A DNA stretch of 64,000 nt from Ananas comosus (GCF_001540865.1 NC_033628.1:8549388-8613387); one strand, 5' to 3'. Positions 43,246 to 56,581 are shown, counted from the stretch's first letter. Notes: generated from the letters alone by a model not told the origin. Numbers and translations are program-made.

Positions 43246-45000
43246 GAGAGTGTAGGAGCTCAAAATTTGTACCTTTCTTGGTTGTTGACATCTTTGTGAG
43301 GTTTGCCATCAAAATAGACTGCAGATAGTTCAAAATCTTAAATGAACTTTTTTGTATCTTCGTAATAAGTCGTAATACAAGAGAAGGACATACAGATCAA
43401 TTAGATAGAAATCCATATTGCCGATCGTCAACTGTACATGATGATTGTTGCAGCTTGTTAATGAAGTGTAAAAACCGTTACAAAGAAATGTAAGTGAAGA
43501 GCTCACAAACAATGAAGTAAACGTAGAAAGTGGAGTCACCCTTATAACAAGAGAATTTTTATTTATCTTGTTGTGATTGTTATATCTGTTTTCTTTTAGA
43601 GCTCCCGTTTAAAGACGGTTCATCTTAACACGTGTGTAACACATGTTTCTTTAAAATAATACAAATTTAGAAAAGAAGAACCTTCAAAAAAAAAAACTTC
43701 GTGTTAAAGCCTAAAATTTATTGTACTACTATGTAGTTTAAAAGTATACCACTTTACTAATGTTTTCAACAACATCCTATAGGTTGGTTTTTCACAAAAG
43801 CAACAACAAATAAGTGTGTGCATGAGATGATATAATAGTAGAATCATGGTAAAGTGCAATTAAACTGATTTTCAATTGATTTGTAGCACTACCGAAATAT
43901 CGTATGGCACATTTGGTACGACAGAAGCTTTTCTCTAAAACATACAAAGAGTTTAAATTTTTATATCGTTTGTTATCAAAGCAGTAGTACCTATTAATAC
44001 CAATGAGTTTATGTCGAAACAGAAGTGCTAGCTTTTATTATATTGAAATGAAAGTAAATTTACTATGGCAGGAAGCTTGAGACTGAGCAAATGATGGAGA
44101 AAATAAGCGCTAATCATTCTACAGCTTCATGTTTCTTCCAAAACATCAAAGAAGTCGGACCAGCCGGAACCTAACTGATTTTTCACTGAAATATCTTCAA
44201 ATAAATCTCGATGCAATATAAATTAAATATTCAAATATTTACTCTTTAGAAGCAACCACAAAATAAAATCTTCCTGCCATCAATATTAAAGATTTTGCTA
44301 TGGCATTTACTCCGCGCTTATTTCAACTTTAGGCTACAAGGAAGGCCTCGAATTTCTTATTTATCAATGCACGATTTTAGCCTTTTTAAAATGTAAAATT
44401 TATTTCAAAAGTCATGCCAAATAATCAATTCACAACATTCTTAATTGCTATAATCTGAAATCCTGTTGATATATTGTGAATTTGAAAACTAATTTTTTTA
44501 AATTTACAGTAAAATAGCAAGGATAGAATAAGTTTTGTCATAACCTTTCTGTTAAAAAAGATTGAATTAAGAATGACCATAAAACGAGCCAAATATATGC
44601 TCTAGCGAGATGTCGTAGAAAACTTCTTACGGGTGTAATAAATACTGTAAGTTAAAACTTCTGCTTATTAATACGACGTAAAGCTGTTGTTGAATTTTAC
44701 TACAGAGTATTTCGAGGTTCTCAAAAAGCTCTATTTAAATTTAAATAGCACCAATGTAGTATTGTTTCCTTTTTTTCTTTTGTTGGAAGATAAATAATTT
44801 GTAAAATTATGAACCCTCCGAGTAGAGATTTTCTTGTGAAAATTTTCTTTTACGATAACAAAAAAAACATTGTTGGAGGATTTTAATGTAAAAAGTAAGT
44901 ATAGGAGCTTCAGCAAACTAAGTACTAGTATTTTCTACTAAGCAGTTCTACTTGTGGGCAGAGCCAATGAGGCCCTCAGCAACTGAGCGACACTTTAATA
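43244..45000. other. AT-rich intergenic DNA, no gene recognised
   Basis: No recognised coding. Presumed upstream flank of the gene at 46 kb. Confidence 0.5.
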
Positions 45001-45159
45001 ATAGAGCTCAGGAAATATAAATTATATATATAGTAATATAGTAATATAAAAATAATCCTATGCATAAGACTCCTAATATTGTACGCTTTGATTTGTACCA
45101 TACTGAACAGTATTATAATGTTTGAGGGCATTCCTCTTACAGAGTGGTCAACCCTGTCC

Positions 45160-45235
45160 GAAGACCAAAACAGGGGAAGAGAGAGAAACGCATTTCTCCA
45201 TTTCCTTAAATCCGTAGGTTCCCTTCCTCCCCCTT

Positions 45236-45275
<40 letters not shown>

Positions 45276-45672
45276 CCTCTTTCCCCTCTCTCTCTCTCCC
45301 TCTCCCTCTCCCTCTCTCTCTCTCTCTTCCCCTATTCAACTCACTCTCACTCTCTCTCTGTCTCTCTCTCTCTCTGTCTATACTGACTGCTACACTAGAA
45401 TTAAGCCATACCAAGATCAAGGGCCTGGAAAGCAACCAACATTTTGGCCCCCTCCCTTAATCCCCTACCACTACTACTGCTGCTACTGCGCGATCAACAA
45501 GTAGAGAGAGAAAGAATAGGAGAAACAAAGGTAGAGAGAAACGCAGAAGAGCAGGAGGAGGAGGAGGAGGAGGAGGAGGAGAACATAGTGATATAACAAC
45601 AAAAGTAAAAAAAATCACACCATCCTTTTCCTATACTACTAATCCAATTAATCCATCCAGTCCACCTCCCCT

Positions 45673-45724
<52 letters not shown>

Positions 45725-46006
45725 AGTGTGTGTGTGTGTGTGTCTCCAAAAACCCCCGCCAAAGTCATATCGGCGGCGGATGCACCGGCACCGCCGCCGC
45801 CGACACCGGCGCGCCGCCCTGCAACTGCGGCGGAGGGTCTCCGTCGGAAACCCGATAAGAGGAAGGAAGAATCCAATGAAAGAGTTTCGGTAGAGAGAGG
45901 GGAGGGCCCAAATTTGGCGGTCGAATTTTTGTTCGTATTATTATTACTAGGAGGAGGTGGAGGAGTAGTAGTAGTATTAGCGATAATAAGAGGATCGAAG
46001 GAATTA
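45160..46006 (+). promoter_or_regulatory. Promoter and long 5' leader of the BED gene, pyrimidine-rich
   Basis: Composition shifts sharply at about 45160. CT tracts at 45242-45271, 45281-45330, 45350-45377 and 45678-45724, a GGA run at 45554-45580 and GT at 45727-45742. Pyrimidine patches of this kind are common near plant transcription starts. TATA-like ATTATATATATAG lies at 45022-45034, but the start site is not decidable. Several upstream ATGs exist, so the leader may contain uORFs. Confidence 0.45.
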
Positions 46007-48233
46007 ATGGCGTCCGGGGGGGACGCGGGGGCCGGGGCGGGGCTGGGCTGGGCTGGGGCTGGGGCGGGGGAGAGGTGGCGGCGCGGGCGCGCACAAGAGA
46101 TACGAGGGCTGATGACGGTGCGGACGAAGGCGATAAAGGGGAAGGGGGCGGGTACTGGGCCCACCTGGAGCCCATCCTGGTGCAGAGCTCCGACACGGGG
46201 CTGCCCAAGGCCGTCAAGCTCCGCTGCTCCCTCTGCGACGCCGTCTTCTCCGCCTCCAACCCCTCCCGCACCGCCTCCGAGCACCTCAGCGCGGCTCCTG
46301 CCCCACTTCCCTCCCCTCCCCTTCCTCCTCCGCCCCGGCCCTCCCCCCTCCCGCTCCCCCGCCGCGCCCCATCTCCTCCCTGCCCCCTCCCTCCTCCCAC
46401 TTGTACCCTCCGCACCTCAACAGCGGCACCGCCGGCGCCAGCAGCACCGGCGGCCGCAAGCGAACCTCCTCGCAGCTCGCCCTCATCGACCCCTCGCAGC
46501 TCTCTCCCCATCCAACTGCCGCCGCCGCCGCCGCCGCAGCCGCAGCAGGCATGTCCTCGCCGCCGCCGTCGTCTCAAATGCTACTATCCCCGCACCACCA
46601 CCACCAGCACCAGCACCAGCACCATCAGCAGCAGCAGACGGCGATTGTGCTGTCGGGCGGGAAGGAAGATCTGGGCGCCCTGCAGATGCTGGAGGACAGC
46701 GTGAAGAAGCTGAAGAGCCCCAAGACGCCCCCCGCGCCGGCGCTCCCCAAGGCGCAGGCCGACTCCGCCCTCGCCCTCCTGGCCGACTGGTTCTACGAGT
46801 CCGCCGGCGGCGCCGCGTCCTCCTCGCTGACCGTCAACCTCCCCAACGGCACCTCCGTCTTCCACCGCGCGATCCCCGTCCAGCCGCTGGCCCCCTCCAA
46901 GTTCGCGGAGGAGGTCCTCTGGGACGCCGTCCTCGACGTCTCCGGCCCCGGCAACGCCCAGCGCTGCGCCGGCATTGTCGCCGACCGCTTCAAGTCCAAG
47001 GCGCTGCGCAGCCTGGAGGGCCAGCACCACTGGATGGTCAATCTCTCCTGCCTGCTCCGCGCCTTCCACTGCCTCCTCCGCGACCTCTTCCGCGAGCTCC
47101 CGCTCTTCCGCACCGCCGCCGCCAATTCCGCCAAGCTCGCCGCCTACTTCAACACCAAGTCCCCCGTCCGCGCCGCGCTCCGCAAGCACCAGCTCCAGGA
47201 GCTCGACCACTCCTTCCTCCTCTCCGTCGCCGCCGACGCAGCCGCCGCCGCCGACGACCCCGCCGCCGCGGGCGCCGGCTCGAGCTCCTTCTTCTGCTCG
47301 GTGTTCGCGATGCTCGAGGACGTGCTGGCCTCCGCGCGGGCCCTGCAGCTGGCGATCCACGACGAGTCCTACAAGCTGGCGTGCCTGGAGGACCCGGTCG
47401 CGCGGGAGACGGCCGAGATGATCCGCGACATGGGCTTCTGGAACGACCTGGAGGCGGCCCACGAGCTGATGAAGCTGGTCAGGGACGCGATCCGCGACGC
47501 GGAGGCGGAGCGGCCGCTCGTGGGGCAATGCCTGCCCCTGTGGGAGCAGCTGCGCGCCAAGGTCAAGGACTGGTGCGCGAAATTCGGCGCCGACGAGGCC
47601 CACGCGGGCAAGGTGCTCGACCGAAGGTTCAAGAAGACCTACCACCCGGCCTGGTCGGCCGCGTTCATCCTCGACCCGCTCTACCTGGTCAAGGACGCCA
47701 GCGGCAAGTACCTGCCCCAGTTCAAGTCGCTGACGCCCGAGCAGGAGAAGGACGTCGACAAGCTGATCACGCGGATGGTGTCGCGGGAGGAGGCCCACAT
47801 TGCTCTCATGGAGCTCATGAAGTGGCGGACCGAGGGGCTCGACCCCCTGTACGCGCAGGCCGTGCAGGTCAAGCAGCTCGACCCGGCCACGGGCAAGATG
47901 AAGATCGCCAACCCGCAGAGCAGCCGCCTCGTCTGGGAGACCTGCCTCAGCGAGTTCAAGTCCCTGGGCAAGGTCGCCGTCCGGCTCATCTTCCTCCACG
48001 CCACCTCCTGCGGCGTCCGGTGGAACCTCTCGCCGTTGCGCTCGCTCGCCGCCCACGGCCGCTCGCGCGCCAGCGTCGACCGCGCGCACAAGCTCGTCTT
48101 CGTCGCCGCGCATTCCAAGCTCGAAAGGAGGGACTTTTCCAACGACGAAGACAAGGACTTGGAGCTATTCACTAACGGGGACGATGATGTGCTCAGCGAA
48201 ACCTCGCCCTTTGCCGAGGCCTCCTCACTGTAA
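46007..48233 (+). CDS. BED-type zinc-finger protein, hAT-transposase-like plant family (N-terminal frame broken in this assembly)
   Basis: Seen: from 46401 to the TAA at 48231-48233 one frame of 610 codons is open without introns and very GC-rich. Upstream, coding jumps frame: HKRYEG (46092 on), LMTVRTKAIKGKGA (to 46150), then YWAHLEPIL through ASNPSRTASEHL (46153-46287), then RGSCP (46290 on). Cys codons at 46225, 46234 and 46299 and His at 46282 form a BED-like C-x2-C...H-x5-C finger. A linker with poly-Ala and HHHHQHQHQHHQQQQ follows, then a long helical hAT-like region and the acidic C-terminus FSNDEDKDLELF. Known: this matches the family of Arabidopsis At1g12380 and At1g62870, functionally uncharacterised. 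Inferred: nuclear DNA-binding protein of transposase origin. ATG 46007 is the likely start but lies in another phase. Single-base losses near 46108, 46150 and 46287 explain the breaks; sequencing error is likelier than a pseudogene. Confidence 0.85.
46225..46301 (+). other. BED-like zinc finger of the gene
   Basis: CSLC, then His and Cys with 15 residues to the His after the second Cys. The last Cys is reached only after a one-base frame change at 46287-46288. Confidence 0.75.
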
Positions 48234-48660
48234 CATCTTCTTAATTTGATTTTTAATTTTTTTTCTTTTTCTTTCTTTAATTCTAGTTTGCCTTTCCTCT
48301 TGTAGATTTGGATTTGTAGGAAGTGCCCCGGATTTTTTTCTTCTTTTTCCTTACCTTTTTTTTTTTAGACGAATTTTCTTCCTGTGATTGTTCTTGCTTG
48401 CTACTCGCTCGAGATTTTGGTGGGAGTGTGGAGTGGGGGCATTAGAGAGGAACTTGATCAGCAGCTATGTTAATTCAAGGGGTTTCTGTTGTCTAGTGTT
48501 TATTATTATGATAAGATTTCCGAAAGGGCTTTATTATCGAGTCCGCAGGAAGAAGATGAATTTGAAGAAGAAATGGCCTTCTTGTTTATATCGTAGGATC
48601 GATGAGGAAAAACGTAAACAGGAAGAATGATGTAACATTTCGGTTTTGAGAAATAATATT
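48234..48660 (+). other. 3' untranslated region of the BED gene
   Basis: T-rich sequence directly after the stop (48240-48290), then moderate composition to about 48650, with AATAATATTT at 48651-48660 as a possible poly(A) signal. The cleavage site is not determined. A minor 80-codon frame at 48388-48630 is not a gene by any evidence I see. Confidence 0.4.
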
Positions 48661-49540
48661 TATATATATGTGTGATATTAGATGCTAATTTGATTGGAAT
48701 ATTTCATCTCAAATTTCTTCCTTTTTTGTGCTTCATTCTTTGCTTGCTGGATTGCAGATGAATATGAACTGATGCAGTACTCTGTTCCGCGCGCGTATAA
48801 CATTTGTTTCCTCAGCATCAATCACATTGGTCTTAATGCTGCTTGTAATTAAAAAAGCTCAGTGAACTACTACTGCATGTTGAACTCCCACCAATGTCTA
48901 TGTATATTCAAAAATGCCCTGCTTTTTAATCTCTGCCTTAACAGGACGGACAATTAATGAAACAGTTTGCCAAATCCACTGTATGTTGTTGAACTACTGC
49001 TTCTTAATCTCTGCATTTTTCCACTTCTTCATGTTTTCTTCCCCCATTCACTCTTCTTCCAAGCTTGCTAATGCATAATTCTCACAAGACTGCATAGTTT
49101 TCCCTGGGTTTTCCGTTCACCTGCCGTTCCGCCAAGTTCAAACTGCTTCAGAGATTAAAACCAACTGAGTCTACGTTTTTTTTCTGTTTCTATTTTTAAC
49201 TTGCTCTCTCATTTATCGAATTCTCCGTAATTTAATCTTCGTCCAGCTACTTACCCTTCCACCGTCGCAGCTCTCTAATTGTAACAACAAATCAGATTGC
49301 TTCGATAGTACTTCATGCGTCGTATCGTATTCCGACTACAGCAGGAAGATAGAAACTAAACAGAGCTGTATGGCCAAAAGGCTCTGAACTCAAAAAAAGG
49401 TATTTAAATTCGTTGATACTTGAGGATTTGATTTGATTTGATTTGATTCGAACTCGATACGCAGGATGGGCGATTTAAAAGTAGGCTCAGAAACTGCAGT
49501 GGGTGAGCATCATATCACACATGCGCTGTGTGCTTCCAGA
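48661..49540. other. Intergenic sequence, no gene recognised
   Basis: No coding or RNA gene recognised. Confidence 0.5.
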
Positions 49541-49550
49541 TTCCTTTGCT

Positions 49551-49560
49551 ATAAAAGGGC
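49551..49560 (+). promoter_or_regulatory. Strong TATA box without an obvious gene
   Basis: CTATAAAAGGGCTCC is a near-ideal plant TATA context, and 49560-49660 is C/T-mixed with initiator-like sequence. Downstream frames are short and unrecognised. It could belong to a non-coding RNA or a small or decayed gene, or be chance. Confidence 0.35.
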
Positions 49561-50399
49561 TCCTTGTGCTTGCTCAATTCAGCATCCCTGCTTGGTTTCA
49601 GCTTCTCAGCCGTCCATATCATATTCATCTCTTTCCAGTTCGGAGAGTGTCAATCACTGTGTTTCCGTTACAAGTTTATAGCAGAATGCAGCGCTATCTA
49701 TCTTACATGCTTTGGTGTCGGAGATTTTTTTAAAAAACCAATTTTGGGGGCATTTTTCTCCTCCTATGGATCCTAAAAATTGTGCGAGAAACTGTATTTG
49801 TTTCGCATATTTGCGAACATTTGAAGCTGCTGCATCAACATTCGGAAAGATGTTTAGAAATTCTAGATGCATGGTACACACCGCCTTTTATCAACATGGG
49901 TCGCGATTTCACCACCCTTCAAGAAGAAGAAATCGTCAAAATCTGATGCCAATCCTACAAACTCTAGGGCTACTGTGTTTAGTACTTTTAAACTTTAACA
50001 ATCCTAAAGCAATTATTCAGATTCTTTACCTTAACGTAGAAATAGAATTTAAGGTTGATTCGGTAGGCGAGGAGGGAAACTAATCTGGCTTATAAAAACT
50101 TTTTCCCTGAGCACGTAGTTTAGGACTTCACCGAAAGTGAGGGGGGTGGTTGCATATAGCTCAACCTTTTTTTCAGGACGCTGTAATTGATTCCATCCTG
50201 ACCGGTGAGAAAATTGACTGCGGGAGGACAAGAGAGAAACTATCCTATATAAAAATACATAATAAAATAAACTCCTTTTAACTCTTTTACCCACTTATAC
50301 CCATGTATGAAAATTTTCGGTGAAAGAAAGATAAAAAATGAGAGAACTGCAAAATAATTTTTAGAACACTCTAAGTAATGGATTCCATACTGACCGGTA
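49561..50399. other. Sequence downstream of the TATA box, no gene recognised
   Basis: A 123-codon plus frame (49712-50083) and others show no known domain or codon bias. Confidence 0.4.
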
Positions 50400-50439
50400 A
50401 GAAAATAAGCTGCGGGAGGAAAAGAGATAAAATCAAGGC

Positions 50440-50790
50440 TTAAAGTGCCTATCGGTATGACCCGCGCGTATCTATCTTACCGTATCGTGCCAACAAGATA
50501 TCGACACGATACAGCTCCCAAGACAATGAACAACTCAAAACCCTCTATTATTGAAATTAGTACGTAATTTTCTCAATAAAGTTTAAAAATTTTGATAAAA
50601 ATATATAATAAGTAATCGGCATATATGTTGTTACTAAAAAAATATATAGATTTCACATCATTACGTGTCGGCACGCATATATTTTTTGCAACCGACATTT
50701 ATCGGCACTACTCGGCACACGCCATATCATACTGTGCCGGCAAGTTTCCGGCACGATTTCGTATCACGATACTTAAATCCTTGAATAAAA
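50440..50790. repeat. Dispersed repeat C copy 1 (GTGCCGGCA-type)
   Basis: 50630-50790 is homologous to 55585-55737: TTACTAAAAAAATA, ATATTTTTTG.*ACCG, a GGCA*GTTTCCGGCACGAT-like core and CACGATACTTAAA.CCTT. It contains several TATCG/CGATA and GGCAC motifs. A transposon piece of unknown class. Confidence 0.55.
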
Positions 50791-52392
<1,602 letters not shown>

Positions 52393-52403
52393 TATATATA
52401 TAT

Positions 52404-52434
<31 letters not shown>

Positions 52435-52458
52435 GAGAGATATTGAAAATTAAACCCC

Positions 52459-52502
<44 letters not shown>
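52393..52502. repeat. (TA)n, (GA)n, (CT)n, (TA)n cluster between MITEs
   Basis: Compound microsatellite, itself an inverted arrangement (TA-GA ... CT-TA) around a 20-bp core. Confidence 0.9.
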
Positions 52503-52503
<1 letters not shown>

Positions 52504-52667
52504 GAACTAGGTTGAAATACTATTAATAGCATCAATGATATACGGTTATAATGATGTGGGCTCCCTAGGGTTGAGTGGGCGGTTGGTTGAAAATCGAACG
52601 GATGAAAATGATAAAAGAGGTAAATCTAACAGCAGAAAACTTGATAGCACCAAATATTTCATCAATT
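52503..52667. repeat. Short family A subtype, truncated
   Basis: Starts AGAACTAGGTTGAAATACTATT and has a TGATAGCACCAAATATT end, like the short copies at 36098 and 36356. Joined directly to the next MITE. Confidence 0.5.
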
Positions 52668-53170
52668 GCCCGTACTTCCAAGTTGTTTTCGATGTTCGAA
52701 CTTTCGAATCGACAATCGGCTCCGTTAGACTTGATCTAAAATATTTGAAGTATCTAGAAAATAAATTTTGCGAATTTTCGATATCATTTGCCTAGTGATC
52801 GAAGTGGCTCAAAATCAACGACTGAAAATAAAAATCTTACAAAACATGATGATATGATATTAAAATTTTAGATCAAAGTTATTGATCTTGCTTTATATAG
52901 TACAAAAAATTTTCTATCAAAATTTCACGTGATTTGGATATTTTTATACCATTAAACTTGCAAACGGCTCACCACGGCCGTTAAAATTATTGATTTTGAG
53001 CCTCTTTGATCACTAAGCAAATGATATCGAAAAATCACAAAATTTATTTTCTGGGTACATCAAATACTCTAAATCAACTATAATAAAACTGATCGTTGAT
53101 TCGAAAGCCCCAATATCGAAAATGTCTTGGAAGCACGGAAGCCTCCATACTTCCAAAAGTATACCAGCTT

Positions 53171-53172
<2 letters not shown>
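52668..53172. repeat. Fold-back MITE family A, left end cut at the hairpin
   Basis: Begins in the second half of the left hairpin (CGTACTTCC), contains AATCGGCTCCGTTAGACTTG and ends with a partly mispaired hairpin GGAAGCACGGA-AGCC-TCCATACTTCC then ACCAGCTTTCTC. Confidence 0.75.
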
Positions 53173-53203
<31 letters not shown>

Positions 53204-54136
53204 TCTTCTCTCTTCTTTCTCTCTCTAGACGCTGAGAGAGAGAGAGGGAGAGATTAATAGAGGCCCACAATGAAAGCAATTAGTGGACGTCAACTTCGGT
53301 CTATCGGTCTATCGTGGTCCAAGAGATCGGATCAGTAAGGAAAAGCTCATTTCCATCAATCTCTTGGTAGCTTGTCTTCTAAACATTATTGCTATATATA
53401 TATATATATCTCAGTCTCTCTCTCTCTCTCTCTCTCTTCTTATTTCTCAAAATCTAGCTCATGTGTGCTGTAGTACTACGTGACTAGAGGGTTGGTTGTT
53501 CTCTTATTAAACGTCGATTTTATGCTCGCCATTATCGCTGCAGCCCCCTTTAGACGACCCCGGCCCCCTCCGGAGCCTCTGTCGGTACAGACGCTCCGAT
53601 AGCGATGTCCCAACGAGTTATTAGTTTGTTAGTTACGATATAACGAGCATCGCATCCTACCACGAATTCCATAATTAAGTTCGCGAAAGTCGACGCATTG
53701 GCTCGAATGGGTAGAGCAAGCAGTACTGATGTGAGTCTTTTTTTAAAAAAGAAAAAAAGAAACAAAGAAAAATTGAGGTCATGATTGGTGGAATCTTTTG
53801 ATGCATATGTGTGTGTATATATATATATATATATATAATGCGCGCGGTAGTTATTAGTTTAATTTTGAAACCATGGAAAAAGTGGGAGCATTTTCAAAGA
53901 GTGGGGAAGCGTAGAGAAAGAGAAAGATGATGCATGAATAGAGTATTTAGAGAGAGAAAGGAAGAGAGAGAGAGAGAGTGAGAGTGTGCGCGTGTGTGTG
54001 CGTGTTCTTGAACAGATAAACAGTAGTAGTAGTAGTAGGGAAAGGAAATAGAAAGGGGCATCATAAGTGCAAAGATATCCTTTTCCCTGCAGGAAAGCTG
54101 GGGGATTCCTACTATGGAAACCCCATTTCCACTTCC

Positions 54137-54167
<31 letters not shown>

Positions 54168-54248
54168 AATATATAGCAGTAGTAGTATTAATTACTGGAT
54201 CCTTTTTTAATCAGGAGAGCAGGGCCATCATTTCCCTGGCCTTCCCCC
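53173..54248. other. Intergenic DNA, no gene recognised
   Basis: Several TA/GA/CT runs (53184-53205, 53398-53411, 53820-53836, 53960-53981). A minus-strand 71-codon frame at 53550-53765 is not recognised. 53960-54180 mixes AGT repeats with a promoter-like block. Confidence 0.45.
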
Positions 54249-54380
54249 CTTGTCATGGGAAACTCACCAACCAAAGCCAAGTAATCAAAAAAGGATGTGC
54301 CTTTTTTCTTTTCTTTGTCAATAAAGGGGTTGGGTTTGCATATGAGAAGCCCATCACCCTTGCTTAGCGCTATGCAACAA
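54249..54380. repeat. Duplicated block D copy 1
   Basis: GGGAAACTCACCAACCAAAG, TTTGTCAATAAAGGGG, GGTTTGCATATGAGAAGCCC and CACCCTTGCTTAG correspond in order to 55171-55320. Confidence 0.7.
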
Positions 54381-54402
54381 CTTTTGTGGCAGGATAGAAA
54401 CA

Positions 54403-54441
<39 letters not shown>

Positions 54442-54485
54442 TGATGGATATATAACAAGTCTTTTTTTGTTTTTTGAATAAAAAT

Positions 54486-54801
54486 ATACATAACATAATT
54501 ATCTGAACTATGAATCATCTTGAATCGGCTATTTAATCTTTTAAAATTTTAAATTATGATTTAACTTTGAATTTTGTATATGCCGTTCATATACTTTTAT
54601 AGACTTAATTTGTATACTTTATACGATGCTTATGATTATAAATTCATTGAAGTAAACAATTGGTTAAATTTTAACGTTAAAGTGTCGCCAACTGACTCAA
54701 ATCAAACAAATTGAGTAGTTGGGTGATAAAATCAAATTTTTGAAGAGTTGAGTAGACGATTCAAAACGATCCATAATTCAGGTATATATGTTATGTACAT
54801 T
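54486..54801. repeat. MITE family B copy 2
   Basis: Inverted ends ATACATAACATAATTATCTGA and complement TGTACATAACATATATACCTG; interior homologous to 645-940. Non-coding. Confidence 0.65.
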
Positions 54802-55170
54802 TTATCCTTTTTATTTTTATTTTTTTGTCTCTCTTCTTGAGTTTGATTGTAGTCACTTACTTGGAATTATGTTGTCAATTTGCATACCCAAGAAGCTGGA
54901 AGCATGAGTTCTTTCTGCTAAAGCACAAGTAGAGGAGGTTCAAACTCCAGCCTCAATAACGACTACTCAAATTAACATCAAGCCGCTGAGTATAAATACC
55001 AGTAGTATATTTTTCAGTGGATAACAACGAGCAAGTTAACAAAAAATATTAGAAAAAAGTGTGCAAAAATTCTTAAACATCTGCTGTTTTAAAATAAATC
55101 TCCTAACTAATTTTCTTTTAATTAATATTTCTTTATTTTTTTTATATATTTTTTTTATTCTTTCATCTCT
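54802..55170. other. AT-rich intergenic DNA
   Basis: No gene recognised. Confidence 0.5.
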
Positions 55171-55207
55171 CCCTTGTTATGGGAAGCTCACCAACCAAAG
55201 CCAAACC

Positions 55208-55238
<31 letters not shown>

Positions 55239-55320
55239 AGGCTCTTCCTTTTTCTGATCAATAAAGGAGCAGGTTTGCATATGAAAGCCCATCAACCTTG
55301 CTTGAGGAAGGAGCTTTTTG
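55171..55320. repeat. Duplicated block D copy 2, with a poly-A insertion
   Basis: GGGAAGCTCACCAACCAAAG, then a run of about 30 A (55207-55236) where copy 1 has AGTAATCAAAAAAGG, then CTTTTTCTGATCAATAAAGG and GCATATGAAAGCCCATCAAC. About 920 bp from copy 1, same orientation. Confidence 0.7.
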
Positions 55321-55584
55321 GAGCAAAAAACTAGAATACAAACACAAAGAGAGAAAAAGGCTAGTGGAAAATCAGCATGCATGTAATTAAATTAATTAAA
55401 TTAGAGAGTATTACTCACTACATTAAATAATATTGAACCCCAATTTGGCATAAATTTGTTGCTTAATTGAATCTGGCCTGCAGCAAAACAGCTTTTTGAT
55501 GGACAGATAAAGCTACTTGGTGAGTCAAAAAAAAAAAACAAAATTATAGAAAACCTCCTGTAAATAAGTACTTAAAATATTTTG

Positions 55585-55737
55585 CTACTAAAAAAATAAA
55601 TATTTCATACTATTGTGTGTTGGCACTCATGTATTTTTTGTGACCGGCGCGCATCAGTACGGTTCAACGTACACTGTGTCCTACCGAGCTGGCGAATTTT
55701 CGACACGATCCCGAGCCACAACACTTAAACCTTAGTT
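55585..55737. repeat. Dispersed repeat C copy 2
   Basis: See 50440-50790. CGACACGATCCCGAG matches CGGCACGATTTCGTA in copy 1. Confidence 0.55.
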
Positions 55738-56296
55738 ATAATATTAGCATAACTCATTTTACTAATAAATATTTATTAAATAATTTTATGTTTATTATAA
55801 GGTTAAAGGAACTGGGAACAAAATATTGGTAGCCTAATATTATAGTATTCAATAATCTATATATCTTAAATTCGATAATATGAGCCTCCGTGTGTTTGTA
55901 TAAATTCAAGTTTTGAATCAGGTATTCAGATTTTATATAAATAGATCTTAAGGTGTTGTTTGAATATCGGACCTCATCGCATATTAATAAATAGGATGAG
56001 AAAAAAAAAAAAAGAAGAATAACAAATATGATTTCAGAATAAACGAGTAATTTCTATTAATAGACCCACCAAAGACACAAAATTATAGATTAGTTAACAC
56101 AGGTGCTACAGAGAGATATGTTTATAGATTTCGTAGTTGAAAATCCTCCTCCTTTATTGTACTACGTACATATGTGGTCATATGCTAAAAATTCACAATC
56201 ATTTTTATTTATTTTCATGTGGATTTTTCGACAAAAATAGATGTAGACAATTAATCATTAGATGCGATTTGTTATCACTCAAAAAGAAAAAGATGA
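55738..56296. other. AT-rich intergenic DNA
   Basis: No gene recognised. Confidence 0.5.
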
Positions 56297-56581
56297 TGTT
56301 GTGAATCGTAAGCGCTAACCAAACTATCTCAAAAGAACGTGCTGATAGAAAAGACGCATCCATCGCATTTAAGGACTCAGCCTCAGCCCTCACGGGTTTC
56401 GACCTTACTCAACCCATCTGGACGTTGAATCTACTGTTCAGTCTCTTGCCGTTAAGTCTCTTGTGGACCGCACCACCACTCAACTTATTAGACTCACCCA
56501 ACTCAACTTATTAATCTCCTAAGGCTATTGTTAGGGGGCAAAATATTGAACCTATTTTAGCCCAATAATAAATAGCCAACA
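56297..56581 (-). repeat. Small solo LTR (285 bp)
   Basis: Minus strand TGTTGGCTATTTATTATTGG to CGATTCACAACA, so TG...CA ends. Flanks GATGA and GATAC only partly match. Homologous to 40018-40299. Confidence 0.72.

Noticed and set aside
46584..48113. 509-codon minus-strand frame
   Set aside because: Antisense shadow of a GC-rich gene. Leu/Gly/Glu-rich with no domain; the sense frame is conserved.
45728..48175. 815-codon plus-strand frame over the BED gene
   Set aside because: Mostly Pro/Arg-rich out-of-frame translation of GC-rich coding DNA. Only its part around 46110-46150 coincides with real coding, because of the frame breaks.
49712..50083. 123-codon frame downstream of the TATA box
   Set aside because: No recognised domain, no GC3 or codon signal like the real gene, and overlapping frames of similar length.
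53550..53765. 71-codon minus-strand frame in a GC-richer block
   Set aside because: Not recognised as any retrotransposon or host protein; no support beyond being open.
54213..54240. miR408-like TTCCCTGGC
   Set aside because: Only the last nine bases match; no matching star arm or hairpin.
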